A stretch of DNA of 64,000 nt from an uncultured Bryobacteraceae bacterium (GTDB lineage Bacteria; Acidobacteriota; Terriglobia; Bryobacterales; Bryobacteraceae), in NCBI GenBank assembly GCA_937920635.1, contig CAKZUE010000004.1:1-64000 (forward strand). The letters are read 5' to 3'. The notes below the pieces were generated by a model. It searched no databases. It was not told where the DNA came from and saw only the letters and a list, made by a program, of their open reading frames with translations. Below are positions 9,232 to 17,742 of this stretch, piece after piece (position 1 is the first letter of the stretch; each line of letters opens with the position of its first letter). Both the position numbers and the translations under genes were made by a program.

Positions 9232-9251
9232 CCCCGAAAAAAACTGGGGAA

Positions 9252-9325
9252 AAAACTGGGGACAGGCCCGCCTGGCACCAATTTAATCTTTCAAAATTAC
9301 GGACAAAACTGGGGACAGGCCCGCC
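9252..9325 (+). repeat. Pair of 21-nt direct repeats containing CTGGGGACAGGCCCGCC
   Basis: The 21-base unit at 9252-9272 recurs exactly at 9305-9325. Its core is ACTGGGGACAGGCCC. It lies just downstream of the GT39-like gene. Confidence 0.75.
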
Positions 9326-9795
9326 CGGGCGGGATTTTTTGCGTTGAGATTTTCTGCAATCCCGCTGCCACAACCTCCATTTCCTTCCCGAAACCTCCAC
9401 AACGGCGTCAGCGGCCTGGTTATGTAAGAAAAATAGGCGACACCACCTGGACATCCAGCCGAGGTATACATGCAAGCAGGGAAGCGCAGGGCATGGCCAC
9501 GCCGCCTGCCTGCGCTGCGGGGCGCTCCTCACGGGCGCTGTGCGCCCTTCTGTCGCGGTTCTTTGAAGGCAACGGAGCCGCGCGAGGGGGCCGCGTCAGC
9601 GGCTGGAACATGCCCCCATGACCCTCCGGGACATCATCGTCGATGACAATCGGCACGTCCCTGCCACCTTGCTTCAGGGATTCGAATAGACAGCGAACAC
9701 GGTCTTGTTGCAACCGGTTGCTGGGTGACTTGCGAGAGAGCGGTCGCGGCGCGGAGCAAATCATGGAAAACTCCCGCCCGGGCGGGCCTGTCCCC
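9311..9795. repeat. 24-bp perfect inverted repeat flanking 437 bp
   Basis: Bases 9311-9334 (GGGGACAGGCC ... CGGGCGGGA) are the exact reverse complement of 9772-9795. Each arm itself contains the palindrome CCCGCCCGGGCGGG. The enclosed 437 bp has no gene, as expected for a non-autonomous mobile element or a REP-type cluster. No target duplication was recognised. Confidence 0.7.
9519..9560. repeat. Structured repeat element, copy A
   Basis: The core hairpin GGGCGC-tgt-GCGCCC is at 9533-9547. CGCTCCT precedes it and GTCGCGG follows. The same order of blocks is found in copy C near 22,715-22,757. Confidence 0.5.
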
Positions 9796-9842
9796 ATTTT
9801 TCATCCCCACTTTTCACTGTTCGTCGTCGGGGGTTCGGGAAA

Positions 9843-10847
9843 TCAGGGCAGCTTCTCGGTGAGCGGGACAGGCTCGCTGAGGCGGAAGGTGAGCCGGGTC
9901 TCGCTGGGCAGCTCGGCGGGCTTGCCGCGCGTGGCCATCGCGCCGCCGACGCCAGCGGCGCCGCCGATGGCTGCACCAATCGCCGCGCCCTTTCCGCCGC
10001 CCGCAATCGCTCCGATGGCGGCGCCGATGCCGGCCGCCACGCCCGTCTTGGCCACATCGCCCTTGACGCCGCTTTCCGCCTCGTGGCGGAAGGCGTCCGT
10101 GCGGATCTCGACCTTCTGACCGTCGGCAGTGGTCAGCTCATCAAGCTGGAGCACAAGCGCGGCGCGCCCCTTGACGCGGCCCGAGCCGGTGGCCTCCAGG
10201 ACGCGGCCGCGCACCATCGCGCCCCGCTCGGCGATGACGAGCCCTTCCACGATCAGCGGGGCGTCGAGGGTGGCGAAAAACGCATCATGCGTGGAGTGCC
10301 GCTCGGTGCTCAACGTGTCGCGCAGCCGCACGGTGACCAGCGTTCCGGCAGGCACCGTTACGGTCCGCGGTTCGCGCTTCGGAGGGGCGGGCTTTTCCAC
10401 CGAAGCGGGCTTCGCCGGCTCCTCAGGCTGCTGCGGAGTGACAGGCGCGGGCGGCGGAAACACTCGCGCATCCTGCGGCGCAGGCGGCTCCGGGCGCGGC
10501 TGCTCCGCGGGGGGCGCAGCCTGAGCGACTTCCACCTTCTTCGTCTCCTGCCGGACGGGTGCCGGCTGCCGCGGGGCGCGCGCCGCCGGGCGCGAAGTTT
10601 CCGCCTTGGGTCTCGGCGCGGCAGCAACCGGCTTCTCAGGCGCTGCCGCCGCTGGCGGGGCCACTTCGCGCGCCTCTGCCGCCGGCAGCGGTTCAGGCGC
10701 TGGCGCCGAAGCCTGCACCAGCGGCGCGGGTTGGGCAGGCGCCTGCGCTTCGCGGTCTTTCAGCCCGAAGTACACAACGGTTCCTACGGCGATACCGCCT
10801 GCCAGGAAAGCCAGTCCGAGTTTCTGCCACATCTCCCTGATCCTCAC
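9843..10847 (-). CDS. Membrane-anchored Pro/Ala-rich protein with glycine-zipper C-terminus
   Basis: The 334-residue product has one N-terminal membrane helix (LGLAFLAGGIAVGTVVYFG). A linker of about 130 residues rich in Pro, Ala and Glu follows, presumably spanning the periplasm. The folded domain begins near PAGTLVTVRLRDTLST. A glycine-zipper stretch comes after it (GIGAAIGAIAGGGKGAAIGAAIGG), typical of envelope or outer-membrane-associated proteins. The start is a GTG at 10847; an in-frame ATG at 10832, with GAGG upstream, is a good alternative. It is divergent from dusB. The function is unknown; a structural envelope role is likely. Confidence 0.7.
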   Translation of the reverse strand: MRIREMWQKLGLAFLAGGIAVGTVVYFGLKDREAQAPAQPAPLVQASAPAPEPLPAAEAREVAPPAAAAPEKPVAAAPRPKAETSRPAARAPRQPAPVRQETKKVEVAQAAPPAEQPRPEPPAPQDARVFPPPAPVTPQQPEEPAKPASVEKPAPPKREPRTVTVPAGTLVTVRLRDTLSTERHSTHDAFFATLDAPLIVEGLVIAERGAMVRGRVLEATGSGRVKGRAALVLQLDELTTADGQKVEIRTDAFRHEAESGVKGDVAKTGVAAGIGAAIGAIAGGGKGAAIGAAIGGAAGVGGAMATRGKPAELPSETRLTFRLSEPVPLTEKLP

Positions 10848-10902
10848 TCACGGTGGACGCACGCGCAAGCCCCCGTGTTTCGGACATCAAGGTGACGGCC
10901 AT

Positions 10903-10908
10903 TAAAAT
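10903..10908 (+). promoter_or_regulatory. -10-like TAAAAT box of dusB
   Basis: TAAAAT lies 8 nt before the dusB ATG at 10917. A transcript starting at normal distance would have almost no leader. Confidence 0.45.
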
Positions 10909-10916
10909 AGAAAGAG

Positions 10917-11963
10917 ATGGTTCAGTTTCCCGCAGAGCTGCGCATCGGCCCCGTGCGGATCCAGCCGGCTACGGTGCTGGCCCCCATGGCCGGGGTCACC
11001 GACACCGTTTTCCGGCGGCTTATCCGCGCGCAGGGCGGCTGCGGGCTGCTGATGACGGAGTTCACCAGTTCGCACGGCGTGGTGGCCACGAGGAAACACC
11101 CGAACCGCAAGCGGCTCCAGAGCTTCCACTACCTGTACTTCGAGCCCGGCGAGCATCCGATCTCCGCGCAATTGTTCGGATCCGATCCGGCCGTGCTGGC
11201 GGAAGCGGCGCGGATCTGCGAGGACTCGGGCTTCGATGCCGTGGATATCAATTTCGGCTGTCCGGTGAAGAAGGTGGTCCGGTGCAACGGCGGCAGCGGC
11301 CTGTTGCGCAACCTGCCGCTGATCGAGACGATCCTGCGGACCGTGCGCGCGGCCATCCGCATCCCGCTCACGCTGAAGACGCGCGCCGGATGGAACGACT
11401 GCGAACTCGTGCACGTGCAAATGGCGCGCATCGCCGAAGACTGCGGCGTCGAGGCGATCGCGCTGCACCCGCGCACGCGCGAACAGGGTTACAGCGGGCG
11501 CGCTGACTGGTCGCGGATCGCGGAAGTAAAAGCCGCGGTGAAGATCCCGGTCATCGGCAACGGCGACATCGTCACGCCGGAAGACGCCGTGCGCATGGTG
11601 CGCGAAACAGGCTGCGACGCCGTGATGATCGGCCGTGCAGCGGCGTCCAATCCGTGGATCTTCCGCCAGATCTCGGACTACGTTGCCACCGGAGAATACT
11701 TCCAGCCCACGGAAGAAGACCGCTGGCGCATCATGCACACCTACTACGCGATGCTGATCGAGCACGAATCGCTCGACGCCGTGGGCAAAATGAAGCAGTT
11801 CGCCACTTACTTCACGCACGGCGTCCGCAACGGCGCCAGACTCCGCACGGCGATCTATCATGCCAGGGAAGCGCACGAGATCCTCTCCCTCGCCGACCGG
11901 TTCTTCGAAGGGGAACTGCTCCGCAGCGGTCCGCCCGAAGCGGCCGAGACGCCCGCCGCCTGA
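10917..11963 (+). CDS. dusB: tRNA-dihydrouridine synthase
   Basis: The 348-residue protein is a FMN-dependent enzyme reducing uridines in the tRNA D-loop. [13 protein letters not shown] (about residue 21) is the FMN-binding entry to the TIM barrel. [11 protein letters not shown] leads to the likely catalytic Cys123 in VRCNGGSG, and DAVMIGRAA is the phosphate-binding segment. Length and motifs fit the DusB/Nifr3 subgroup rather than DusA or DusC, although the exact subgroup is inferred. It is the first of a tight run dusB-rnhA-nadD with gaps of 7 nt or overlap, suggesting one transcript. Confidence 0.92.
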   Translation: MVQFPAELRIGPVRIQPATVLAPMAGVTDTVFRRLIRAQGGCGLLMTEFTSSHGVVATRKHPNRKRLQSFHYLYFEPGEHPISAQLFGSDPAVLAEAARICEDSGFDAVDINFGCPVKKVVRCNGGSGLLRNLPLIETILRTVRAAIRIPLTLKTRAGWNDCELVHVQMARIAEDCGVEAIALHPRTREQGYSGRADWSRIAEVKAAVKIPVIGNGDIVTPEDAVRMVRETGCDAVMIGRAAASNPWIFRQISDYVATGEYFQPTEEDRWRIMHTYYAMLIEHESLDAVGKMKQFATYFTHGVRNGARLRTAIYHAREAHEILSLADRFFEGELLRSGPPEAAETPAA

Positions 11964-11970
11964 GGCGCCG

Positions 11971-12417
11971 ATGAAGAAGGTTCAGGCGATCAGCGACGGC
12001 AGTTGCCTCGGCAACCCAGGCCCCGGGGGCTGGGCGTTCATCCTCCGCTACGGCGGGCGCACGAAGGAGCAGGCCGGCGGCGAGCCGCACACCACCAACA
12101 ACCGGATGGAGCTCACCGCGGCGCTGCGCGCGCTCCAGGCGCTTAAGGAGCCGTGCGAGGTCGAGTTCATCACCGACTCGAAATATCTGAAGAACGGCGT
12201 CGAGAGCTGGATGGCGCGCTGGAAGCGCAACGGTTGGAAAACGGCGGACAAGAAGCCGGTGCTGAACCAGGACCTCTGGCAGGCGCTGGACCAGGAACTG
12301 CTGCGCCACCGGGTGCGTTGGGCCTGGACCAAAGGCCATGCCGAACACGAGGACAACAACCGCTGCGACGAGCTGGCGCGCGCCGCCGCCGAACAGCACC
12401 GGCGCGTCCACGGATGA
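11971..12417 (+). CDS. rnhA: Ribonuclease HI
   Basis: This 148-residue enzyme cleaves the RNA strand of RNA:DNA hybrids. The catalytic carboxylates are all present: Asp9 ([11 protein letters not shown]), Glu47 (NRMELTA), Asp69 (FITDSKYL) and Asp133 (RCDELA). The assisting His123 is in [11 protein letters not shown] basic handle region ([14 protein letters not shown]) is retained, as in E. coli RNase HI. ATG 11971 gives the standard family length. Its TGA overlaps the ATG of nadD. Confidence 0.97.
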   Translation: MKKVQAISDGSCLGNPGPGGWAFILRYGGRTKEQAGGEPHTTNNRMELTAALRALQALKEPCEVEFITDSKYLKNGVESWMARWKRNGWKTADKKPVLNQDLWQALDQELLRHRVRWAWTKGHAEHEDNNRCDELARAAAEQHRRVHG

Positions 12418-13016
12418 CAGGCGCGCAAAGGCTTCGTTACGATAGCGTTTTGCGGCTCGCGATCTTTGGCGGCACATTCGATCCCATCCACACGGCTCAC
12501 ACCCGCGTCGCCCGCGAGGCTGCCGACCGGTTCGCGCTGGACAAAGTGCTGTTCGTGCCCGCCGCCCATCCGCCGCACAAGCCCAACGGACTGACCACTC
12601 CGTTCGAGCACCGCTACCGCATGGTGGAGATCGCCTGCCGCGAAGATGCGCGCTTCGAACCCTCGCGGCTCGAGGAAGGCGGCGAGCGCAGCTACACGAT
12701 CCACACCATCGAAAAACTTCGCGCCACGCTCGCCCCGGATGACGTGATCTATTTTTTGATCGGCGCCGATGCCTTCGCCGAGATCGGCTCCTGGCACCGC
12801 AGCGCCGATGTGCTCCGTGCCGTGGAATTCATCGTGGTCTCGCGCCCCGGCTACGAACTGAAGAGTCCCGAAAGCGCGCGCGTCCACCGCCTGGAGACGC
12901 TTGCCCTGCCTCTGTCGTCTTCCGAAATCCGCCGGCAACTGGAGACGACGGGCGCGGCGGAAGGGCTGCATCCGGAAGTGCTCGCCTACATTCGCGCGCA
13001 CGGCCTCTACCGCTGA
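12414..13016 (+). CDS. nadD: Nicotinate-nucleotide adenylyltransferase
   Basis: This enzyme makes deamido-NAD from nicotinate mononucleotide and [16 protein letters not shown] is the nucleotidyltransferase HxGH-type motif, in which the usual Gly is Ala, and [12 protein letters not shown] near the end is the ISSTxIR-type motif. The ATG at 12414 overlaps the rnhA stop and gives 200 residues. However, the family normally begins right at the FGGTFDP strand, and TTG 12450 would give [12 protein letters not shown], with a TACGAT box 6 nt upstream. The true start may therefore be 12450. Confidence 0.93.
   Translation: MTGAQRLRYDSVLRLAIFGGTFDPIHTAHTRVAREAADRFALDKVLFVPAAHPPHKPNGLTTPFEHRYRMVEIACREDARFEPSRLEEGGERSYTIHTIEKLRATLAPDDVIYFLIGADAFAEIGSWHRSADVLRAVEFIVVSRPGYELKSPESARVHRLETLALPLSSSEIRRQLETTGAAEGLHPEVLAYIRAHGLYR
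12438..12443 (+). promoter_or_regulatory. -10-like TACGAT box inside the nadD 5' region
   Basis: GCTTCGTTACGATAG here resembles GCTTCGCTACGATGG before metH at 13021-13035. The shared module suggests a promoter; it supports TTG 12450 as a nadD start. Confidence 0.4.
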
Positions 13017-13027
13017 AGCGGCTTCGC

Positions 13028-13033
13028 TACGAT
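13028..13033 (+). promoter_or_regulatory. -10-like TACGAT box of metH
   Basis: TACGAT sits 24 nt before the metH ATG, in the same GCTTCGnTACGAT context as the nadD box. The 41-base gap is too short for a cobalamin riboswitch. Confidence 0.4.
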
Positions 13034-13057
13034 GGTAGGAAGCCCGTCTCGCCAAGT

Positions 13058-16000
13058 ATGAACTGGGAATCCCGCCAACAGGAACTGCTCGCTGCGCTGG
13101 AAGAACGTATTCTCGTGCTCGACGGCGCCATGGGCACCATGCTCCAGCAGCGCAATCCGTCGATCGAGGACTGGGGCGGACCGGAGTATGAGAATTGCAC
13201 CGAGCACCTGCTGTTCACGAGGCCCGATTGGATCCGTGACATCCACCGCGCTTACTTCGAAGCGGGCGCTGATGTCGTCGAGACCAATTCGTTCGGCGGC
13301 TCGACCATCACACTGGCGGAATTCGGCCTGGAAGCGCGCTGCTACGAGATCAACCGCAAGGCGGCGGAGCTGGCGCGCGAGGCGGCCGCAGAATTCGGGC
13401 GCACGGGCAGGCCGCGCTTCGTGGCTGGCTCGATGGGGCCGACGACGAAGGCGATCACGGTGACCGGCGGCGTGACGTTCGCGCAGCTTCGCGATGGCTA
13501 CTATGAGCAGGCGCGCGGCCTCATTGATGGCGGGGCCGACCTTTTGCTCGTCGAAACCTGCCAGGACACGCGCAACGTCAAGGCCGCGCTGCTGGCCATC
13601 CAGCGCCTGCGCGATGAGCTGGGCCGCCGCATTCCAGTGATCGTGTCGGGCACCATCGAGCCGATGGGCACGATGCTGGCCGGGCAGCCCGCCGATGCGC
13701 TGGTCGTCTCGCTCCAGCACGCGGACCTGATGGCCGTGGGCCTGAACTGCGCCACCGGGCCCGAGTTCATGACCGACCATATCCGGACGATCCATGAGCT
13801 TTCGCCGGTGCGCGTGAGCTGCTATCCCAACGCCGGCTTGCCTGACGAGGAAGGCCGTTATCTGGAGACGCCGGATTCGCTGGCGGCGCAACTGGAGAGG
13901 TTCGCCGATCACGGCTGGCTCAATATTGTAGGCGGCTGTTGCGGCACCACGCCCGCGCACATCCGCGCCATCGCGCAGATGGCGGCAGGCAAGCGCCCGC
14001 GCGCCATGAGGCCGCCGTCGCACCGCGTCTTCTTCTCCGGCATCGAAACCGTCGAGGCGGACGACTCGACGCGCCCGTTGCTGGTAGGTGAGCGGACCAA
14101 CGTGATCGGCTCGCGCCTGTTCAGGCAATTGATCGCGGAAGAGAAGTGGGAGGAGGCCACCGAAATCGCGCGCCGCCAGGTGCGCGCCGGCGCGCACATC
14201 ATCGACGTTTGCCTCCAGTCCTCGGACCGCGACGAACTGGCCGACATTCCGCCGTTCTACGAGCTGCTCATCCGCAAGATCAAGGCGCCGCTGATGATCG
14301 ACACGACCGATCCGCGTGCCGTGGAGCTGGCGCTGACGTACTGCCAGGGCCGAAGCATCATCAACTCGGTGAATCTGGAAGACGGCGAGGAGAAGTTCGA
14401 GCGCGTCGCCCCGCTGGCCCGCGCCTACGGCGCGGTGCTGGTGGTGGGAACCATTGACGAAGACCCCGTGCAGGCGCAGGCGTTCACGCGGGAGCGCAAG
14501 CTCGCCGTGGCGCAGCGCAGCGTCGATCTGCTTGTGAACAAATACGGGATGAGGCCCGAGGATCTCATCATCGATCCGCTGGTCTTCCCCGTCGCCACCG
14601 GCGATGAGAACTATATTGGCGGCGCGGTGGAGACGATCGAGGGAGTGCGGCTGGTGAAGGAGAACATCCCGTACGTCCGCACCATCCTCGGGGTTTCCAA
14701 TGTCAGTTTCGGCCTGCCGCCGACGGCGCGCGAAGTCGTCAACAGCGTGTTTCTGTATCACGCGACGAAAGCCGGTCTCGATCTGGCCATCGTCAACACG
14801 GAGAAGCTCGAGCGGTTCGCTTCCATCCCCGAGGAAGAACGGATTCTGGCTGAGCGGCTGCTGTTCAACTGGCCCGACCCGGAGAAATTCCCGGGCTTGA
14901 GCGATGACTGGCGCGAGCAGACCCGCGAGGAGCGTATCGCTGTCAACCAGCACAACATTGCGGCCATCACCGAATTCTTCCGCAGAGCCGGCGCCAAAGA
15001 GAAGAAGCCCACGGCGCAGCTCCCGCTCGATGAACGGCTGGCGCGCTACATCATCGAAGGCACCAAGGACGGGCTCATTGACGATCTGAACCGGAAGCTG
15101 GCCGAAGGGGCGGCGCCGCTCGAAATCATCAACGGGCCGCTGATGCGGGGCATGGACGAAGTGGGCCGCCTGTTCAACAACAACGAACTGATCGTGGCGG
15201 AGGTGCTGCAATCGGCCGAGGCGATGAAGGCGGCGGTGGCCCACCTGCAGCAATTCATGGAAAAGAGCGACACGCAGGCGCGGGGACGCTTCCTGCTGGC
15301 CACCGTGAAGGGCGACGTCCATGACATCGGCAAGAATCTGGTCGAGATCATCTTTTCGAACAACGGCTATGAGGTGATCAACCTCGGCATCAAGGTGCCG
15401 CCGGAGGAGCTGATCCGCGCGTTCCACGAGCACAAGCCCGACGCCATCGGACTCAGCGGGCTGCTGGTGAAGTCGGCGCAACAGATGGTGGTGACGGGCG
15501 AAGACCTGCGCGAAGCGGGCGTCCGCGTGCCGCTGCTGGTGGGAGGGGCGGCGCTGAGCGAGAAGTTCACGGTCTCGAAGATCGCGCCCGCTTATCAGGC
15601 GCCGACGTTCTATGCCAAGGACGCGATGTCGGGGCTGCAGATCATGAACGCGCTGATGGATCCGGCTTCGCGGGAGACGCTCACATCCCGCGCCGTAGCG
15701 GCCACCGCGGCTGAAGCGCAGCCGGTGCCGGTCCAGCAAACAGTGGCTGTGGATGCGGGCTCGGAGCGCTCTCCGAAAGTGCGCACGGATCTGCCAATCC
15801 CGCCCGCTCCTTACCTCGACCGCCGCGTGCGCACGCTGGCCAATCTGGCCGAGATCTGGAGCTACATCAATCCGCACATGCTCTACGGGCGCCATCTGGG
15901 CTTCAAGGGCAATTTCGAGCAGGCGCTGAAGGAGCGCGATGAAAAGGCGCTGGCGCTGCATCATGACGTGGAGGAAGTGAAGCGGAAGGCGGCGCGGTTC

Positions 16001-16597
16001 ATGCGGGCAAGGGGCGTGTGGCGGTTTTTCGAAGCAGAGCGGCATGGCAATTCCATTGCGCTGTTCGAGACCGGCGCCACCTCGCCGCTGCACATCTTCT
16101 CGTTTGAGCGGCAACGCAAGAAGGACGGGTTGTGTCTGAGCGACTATGTGCTCGACCCCGACCCGGCGGGGCGGCGCGATCACATCGCCCTGTTCGTGGT
16201 TACCGCGGGCGAGGGCGTGCGGGAGGCTGCGGAAGAGGCCAAGCAGGCGGGACGGTTTTTCGAGGCGCACTGCCTTCAGGCGCTGGCCATCGAGACCGCC
16301 GAGGCGGCCGCCGAATGGCTCCACCGCCGCTTGCGCGAAGAGTGGGGCTTCCCCGACCCGCCTGGCATGACCATGCAGCAGCGCTTCACGTCGCGCTACC
16401 GGGGCAAACGCTACAGCTTCGGCTATCCGGCGTGTCCGAACCTCGACGACCAGCAGGGCGTCTGGAAGCTGCTGCGTCCCGAAGATATCGGCGTGCGCCT
16501 GACGGAGGGGATGATGATGGAGCCGGAAGCCAGCGTCAGCGCCCTCGTCTTCCACCACCCCGATTGCGCGTACTTTTCCGTGGAAGCGACAGACTGA
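13058..16597 (+). CDS. metH: Cobalamin-dependent methionine synthase
   Basis: The 1179-residue enzyme transfers a methyl group from methyltetrahydrofolate through cob(I)alamin to homocysteine. The homocysteine domain (1-320) has zinc ligands Cys231 (GLNCATG) and Cys294/Cys295 (GGCCGTTP). The pterin domain covers about 340-620. The cobalamin cap and Rossmann domains follow; the lower-axial His755 is in GDVHDIGKN. The SAM-dependent reactivation domain (about 890-1179) has the segment SALVFHHPDCAYF near its end. All four modules are present, at a length near the E. coli 1227. Regulation by a B12 riboswitch is not seen. The gene stands alone after nadD. Confidence 0.97.
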   Translation: MNWESRQQELLAALEERILVLDGAMGTMLQQRNPSIEDWGGPEYENCTEHLLFTRPDWIRDIHRAYFEAGADVVETNSFGGSTITLAEFGLEARCYEINRKAAELAREAAAEFGRTGRPRFVAGSMGPTTKAITVTGGVTFAQLRDGYYEQARGLIDGGADLLLVETCQDTRNVKAALLAIQRLRDELGRRIPVIVSGTIEPMGTMLAGQPADALVVSLQHADLMAVGLNCATGPEFMTDHIRTIHELSPVRVSCYPNAGLPDEEGRYLETPDSLAAQLERFADHGWLNIVGGCCGTTPAHIRAIAQMAAGKRPRAMRPPSHRVFFSGIETVEADDSTRPLLVGERTNVIGSRLFRQLIAEEKWEEATEIARRQVRAGAHIIDVCLQSSDRDELADIPPFYELLIRKIKAPLMIDTTDPRAVELALTYCQGRSIINSVNLEDGEEKFERVAPLARAYGAVLVVGTIDEDPVQAQAFTRERKLAVAQRSVDLLVNKYGMRPEDLIIDPLVFPVATGDENYIGGAVETIEGVRLVKENIPYVRTILGVSNVSFGLPPTAREVVNSVFLYHATKAGLDLAIVNTEKLERFASIPEEERILAERLLFNWPDPEKFPGLSDDWREQTREERIAVNQHNIAAITEFFRRAGAKEKKPTAQLPLDERLARYIIEGTKDGLIDDLNRKLAEGAAPLEIINGPLMRGMDEVGRLFNNNELIVAEVLQSAEAMKAAVAHLQQFMEKSDTQARGRFLLATVKGDVHDIGKNLVEIIFSNNGYEVINLGIKVPPEELIRAFHEHKPDAIGLSGLLVKSAQQMVVTGEDLREAGVRVPLLVGGAALSEKFTVSKIAPAYQAPTFYAKDAMSGLQIMNALMDPASRETLTSRAVAATAAEAQPVPVQQTVAVDAGSERSPKVRTDLPIPPAPYLDRRVRTLANLAEIWSYINPHMLYGRHLGFKGNFEQALKERDEKALALHHDVEEVKRKAARFMRARGVWRFFEAERHGNSIALFETGATSPLHIFSFERQRKKDGLCLSDYVLDPDPAGRRDHIALFVVTAGEGVREAAEEAKQAGRFFEAHCLQALAIETAEAAAEWLHRRLREEWGFPDPPGMTMQQRFTSRYRGKRYSFGYPACPNLDDQQGVWKLLRPEDIGVRLTEGMMMEPEASVSALVFHHPDCAYFSVEATD

Positions 16598-17014
16598 GGC
16601 TGCGCCAGGATGACGGCCGGATGGCAGGGGTATGGACAGCCGGCAGTTTCCATGAGACCGCAATGGCAGCTTCCCTGATCGGCTTGCGGTGCCGCGTGCC
16701 GGAAAATTCGGGGAACGAAGCTCTCCTGAAGACCGCGGCTTCCCTGGAATCGCGCCCCTGTGGCCGCAGCCATGTTCGGTGCCGCGAGCGATGCGGCCGC
16801 AGGCCACGGGAGCGAGCGGTCCCGACGGGACCAGACAGCCGTGCGGGGACCGCTTATGCCGGCCGCTTCGCGGCCTGCGTGCGCAGCACAGCAGCGCGCT
16901 TGCGCGGGCTTCGTGCGCGGTGCCGCAACATGCATTGTGCACGGCGCGGGAACGCTCCCGGCGCCCGCGCCGGTGGCGGCGGAAAAAAGGGGAATTGTGT
17001 TCCTGTCCCCTTTT
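16598..17014. other. Intergenic region with structured repeats
   Basis: There is no credible gene in these 417 bases between the convergent ends of metH and an MBL hydrolase. The stretch is very rich in short palindromes, including copy B of the hairpin repeat family and a terminator-like hairpin at its right edge. Confidence 0.55.
16838..16882. repeat. Structured repeat element, copy B
   Basis: The 17-base block at 16838-16854 (GCCGTGCGGGGACCGCT) differs at one base from 22707-22723. It is followed at similar distance by a hairpin, GGCCGC-ttc-GCGGCC, at 16861-16875. Confidence 0.6.
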
Positions 17015-17016
17015 TT
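16983..17016. terminator. Bidirectional intrinsic terminator-like hairpin
   Basis: AAAAAAGGGG (16983-16992) pairs perfectly with CCCCTTTTTT (17007-17016) around a 14-base loop. It lies on the stop codon of the minus-strand hydrolase and would give a stem followed by U residues in both directions. The loop includes a CCTGTCCCC motif related to the repeats at 9.3 kb. Confidence 0.65.
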
Positions 17017-17710
17017 ACCAGTCGGCGCGCTTGCCGATCTCCAGCTCCCACACGCGAATGTCAGAGCCTTGCAGCAGCGCGGCCAGGTCTGCGGGGCGTC
17101 CGGCCAGCACCGGGAACGTGCCGTAGTGCATGGGGATCACCGTGCGCACCTTGAGCAGCCGGCTGGCCAGCGCCGCCTGCTGCGGGCCCATGGTGAAGTG
17201 GTCGCCGATGGGCAGGAAGGCGAGCTCCGGCTGGTAGAGTTCGGCGATCAGGGCCATGTCGCCGAACACCGCCGTGTCTCCCGCAAAATACGCGCGGCGG
17301 CCATCGGGAAGATGCAGCACGTAGCCCGCGGGTTCTCCGCCGTACACAAACTTGCCGTCATCCAGGATGCCCGAGGAGTGTTTCGCGTCGGTCATGGTCA
17401 CTCGCAGCGCGCCCGCCTGCTGGGTGCCGCCCTTGTTCATGGCGGAGGTGTTTTCCACGCCCTTGGATTCGAGCCAGGAGCAGATCTCGAAGTTGGAGAT
17501 CACCTGCGGTTTGAACCGCTGCGCCAGCGCAACGGCGTCGTTGATGTGGTCGAAGTGGCCGTGCGTGATCAGCAGCGTGTCGATGCGCGAGAAGTCCCGC
17601 CCGGCGGGGAAGGAAGGGTTGCCGTTGACCCAGGGGTCGATGACGGCCGTCTGGCCGTTGTCGAGAACGAGTTCGAAGGTGCCGTGTCCAAGCCAGGTGA
17701 TGCCGGTCAT
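17015..17710 (-). CDS. UPF0173-type metal-dependent hydrolase (metallo-beta-lactamase fold)
   Basis: The 231-residue protein has an MBL fold with the metal motif THGHFDHIND (about residue 49), a second His site in MTDAKHSSG, an Asp site in AYFAGDTAVFGDM and a final His in VIPMHYGTF. The order and the opening ITWLGHGTFEL are typical of the UPF0173 (YtkL-like) group, whose substrates are unknown. ATG 17710 has a TACAAT box 6 nt upstream and no ribosome-binding sequence. It heads in the opposite direction to metH and ends on a strong hairpin. Confidence 0.88.
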   Translation of the reverse strand: MTGITWLGHGTFELVLDNGQTAVIDPWVNGNPSFPAGRDFSRIDTLLITHGHFDHINDAVALAQRFKPQVISNFEICSWLESKGVENTSAMNKGGTQQAGALRVTMTDAKHSSGILDDGKFVYGGEPAGYVLHLPDGRRAYFAGDTAVFGDMALIAELYQPELAFLPIGDHFTMGPQQAALASRLLKVRTVIPMHYGTFPVLAGRPADLAALLQGSDIRVWELEIGKRADW

Positions 17711-17716
17711 GCCACC

Positions 17717-17722
17717 ATTGTA
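17717..17722 (-). promoter_or_regulatory. -10-like TACAAT box of the UPF0173 gene
   Basis: On the minus strand TACAAT is followed by GGTGGC and then the ATG, a 6-nt spacing. Confidence 0.45.
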
Positions 17723-17742
17723 TGCAGGCCGGCAGCGGGCTT

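Larger units (their letters stand above)
9232..9842. other. Repeat-rich intergenic region
   Basis: This 611-base gap holds no convincing gene. It carries two direct copies of a 21-base GGGGACAG-containing repeat, a 24-base perfect inverted repeat enclosing 437 bp, and a hairpin element of a family also present at 16.8 and 22.7 kb. Short open frames inside it show no recognisable protein, so a decayed mobile element is possible but not shown. Confidence 0.6.

Noticed and set aside
9420-9797. Possible transposase fragment between the inverted repeats
   Set aside because: Translated frames in both directions show no transposase motif; kept only as non-coding repeat DNA.
13017-13057. Possible cobalamin riboswitch upstream of metH
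   Set aside because: The gap is only 41 bases and lacks the B12 box; it holds a -10-like box instead.
13007-16942. Minus-strand open frame of 1311 codons opposite metH
   Set aside because: It is His/Arg/Ala-rich low-information sequence typical of antisense frames in high-GC genes; metH on the other strand is intact with all motifs.
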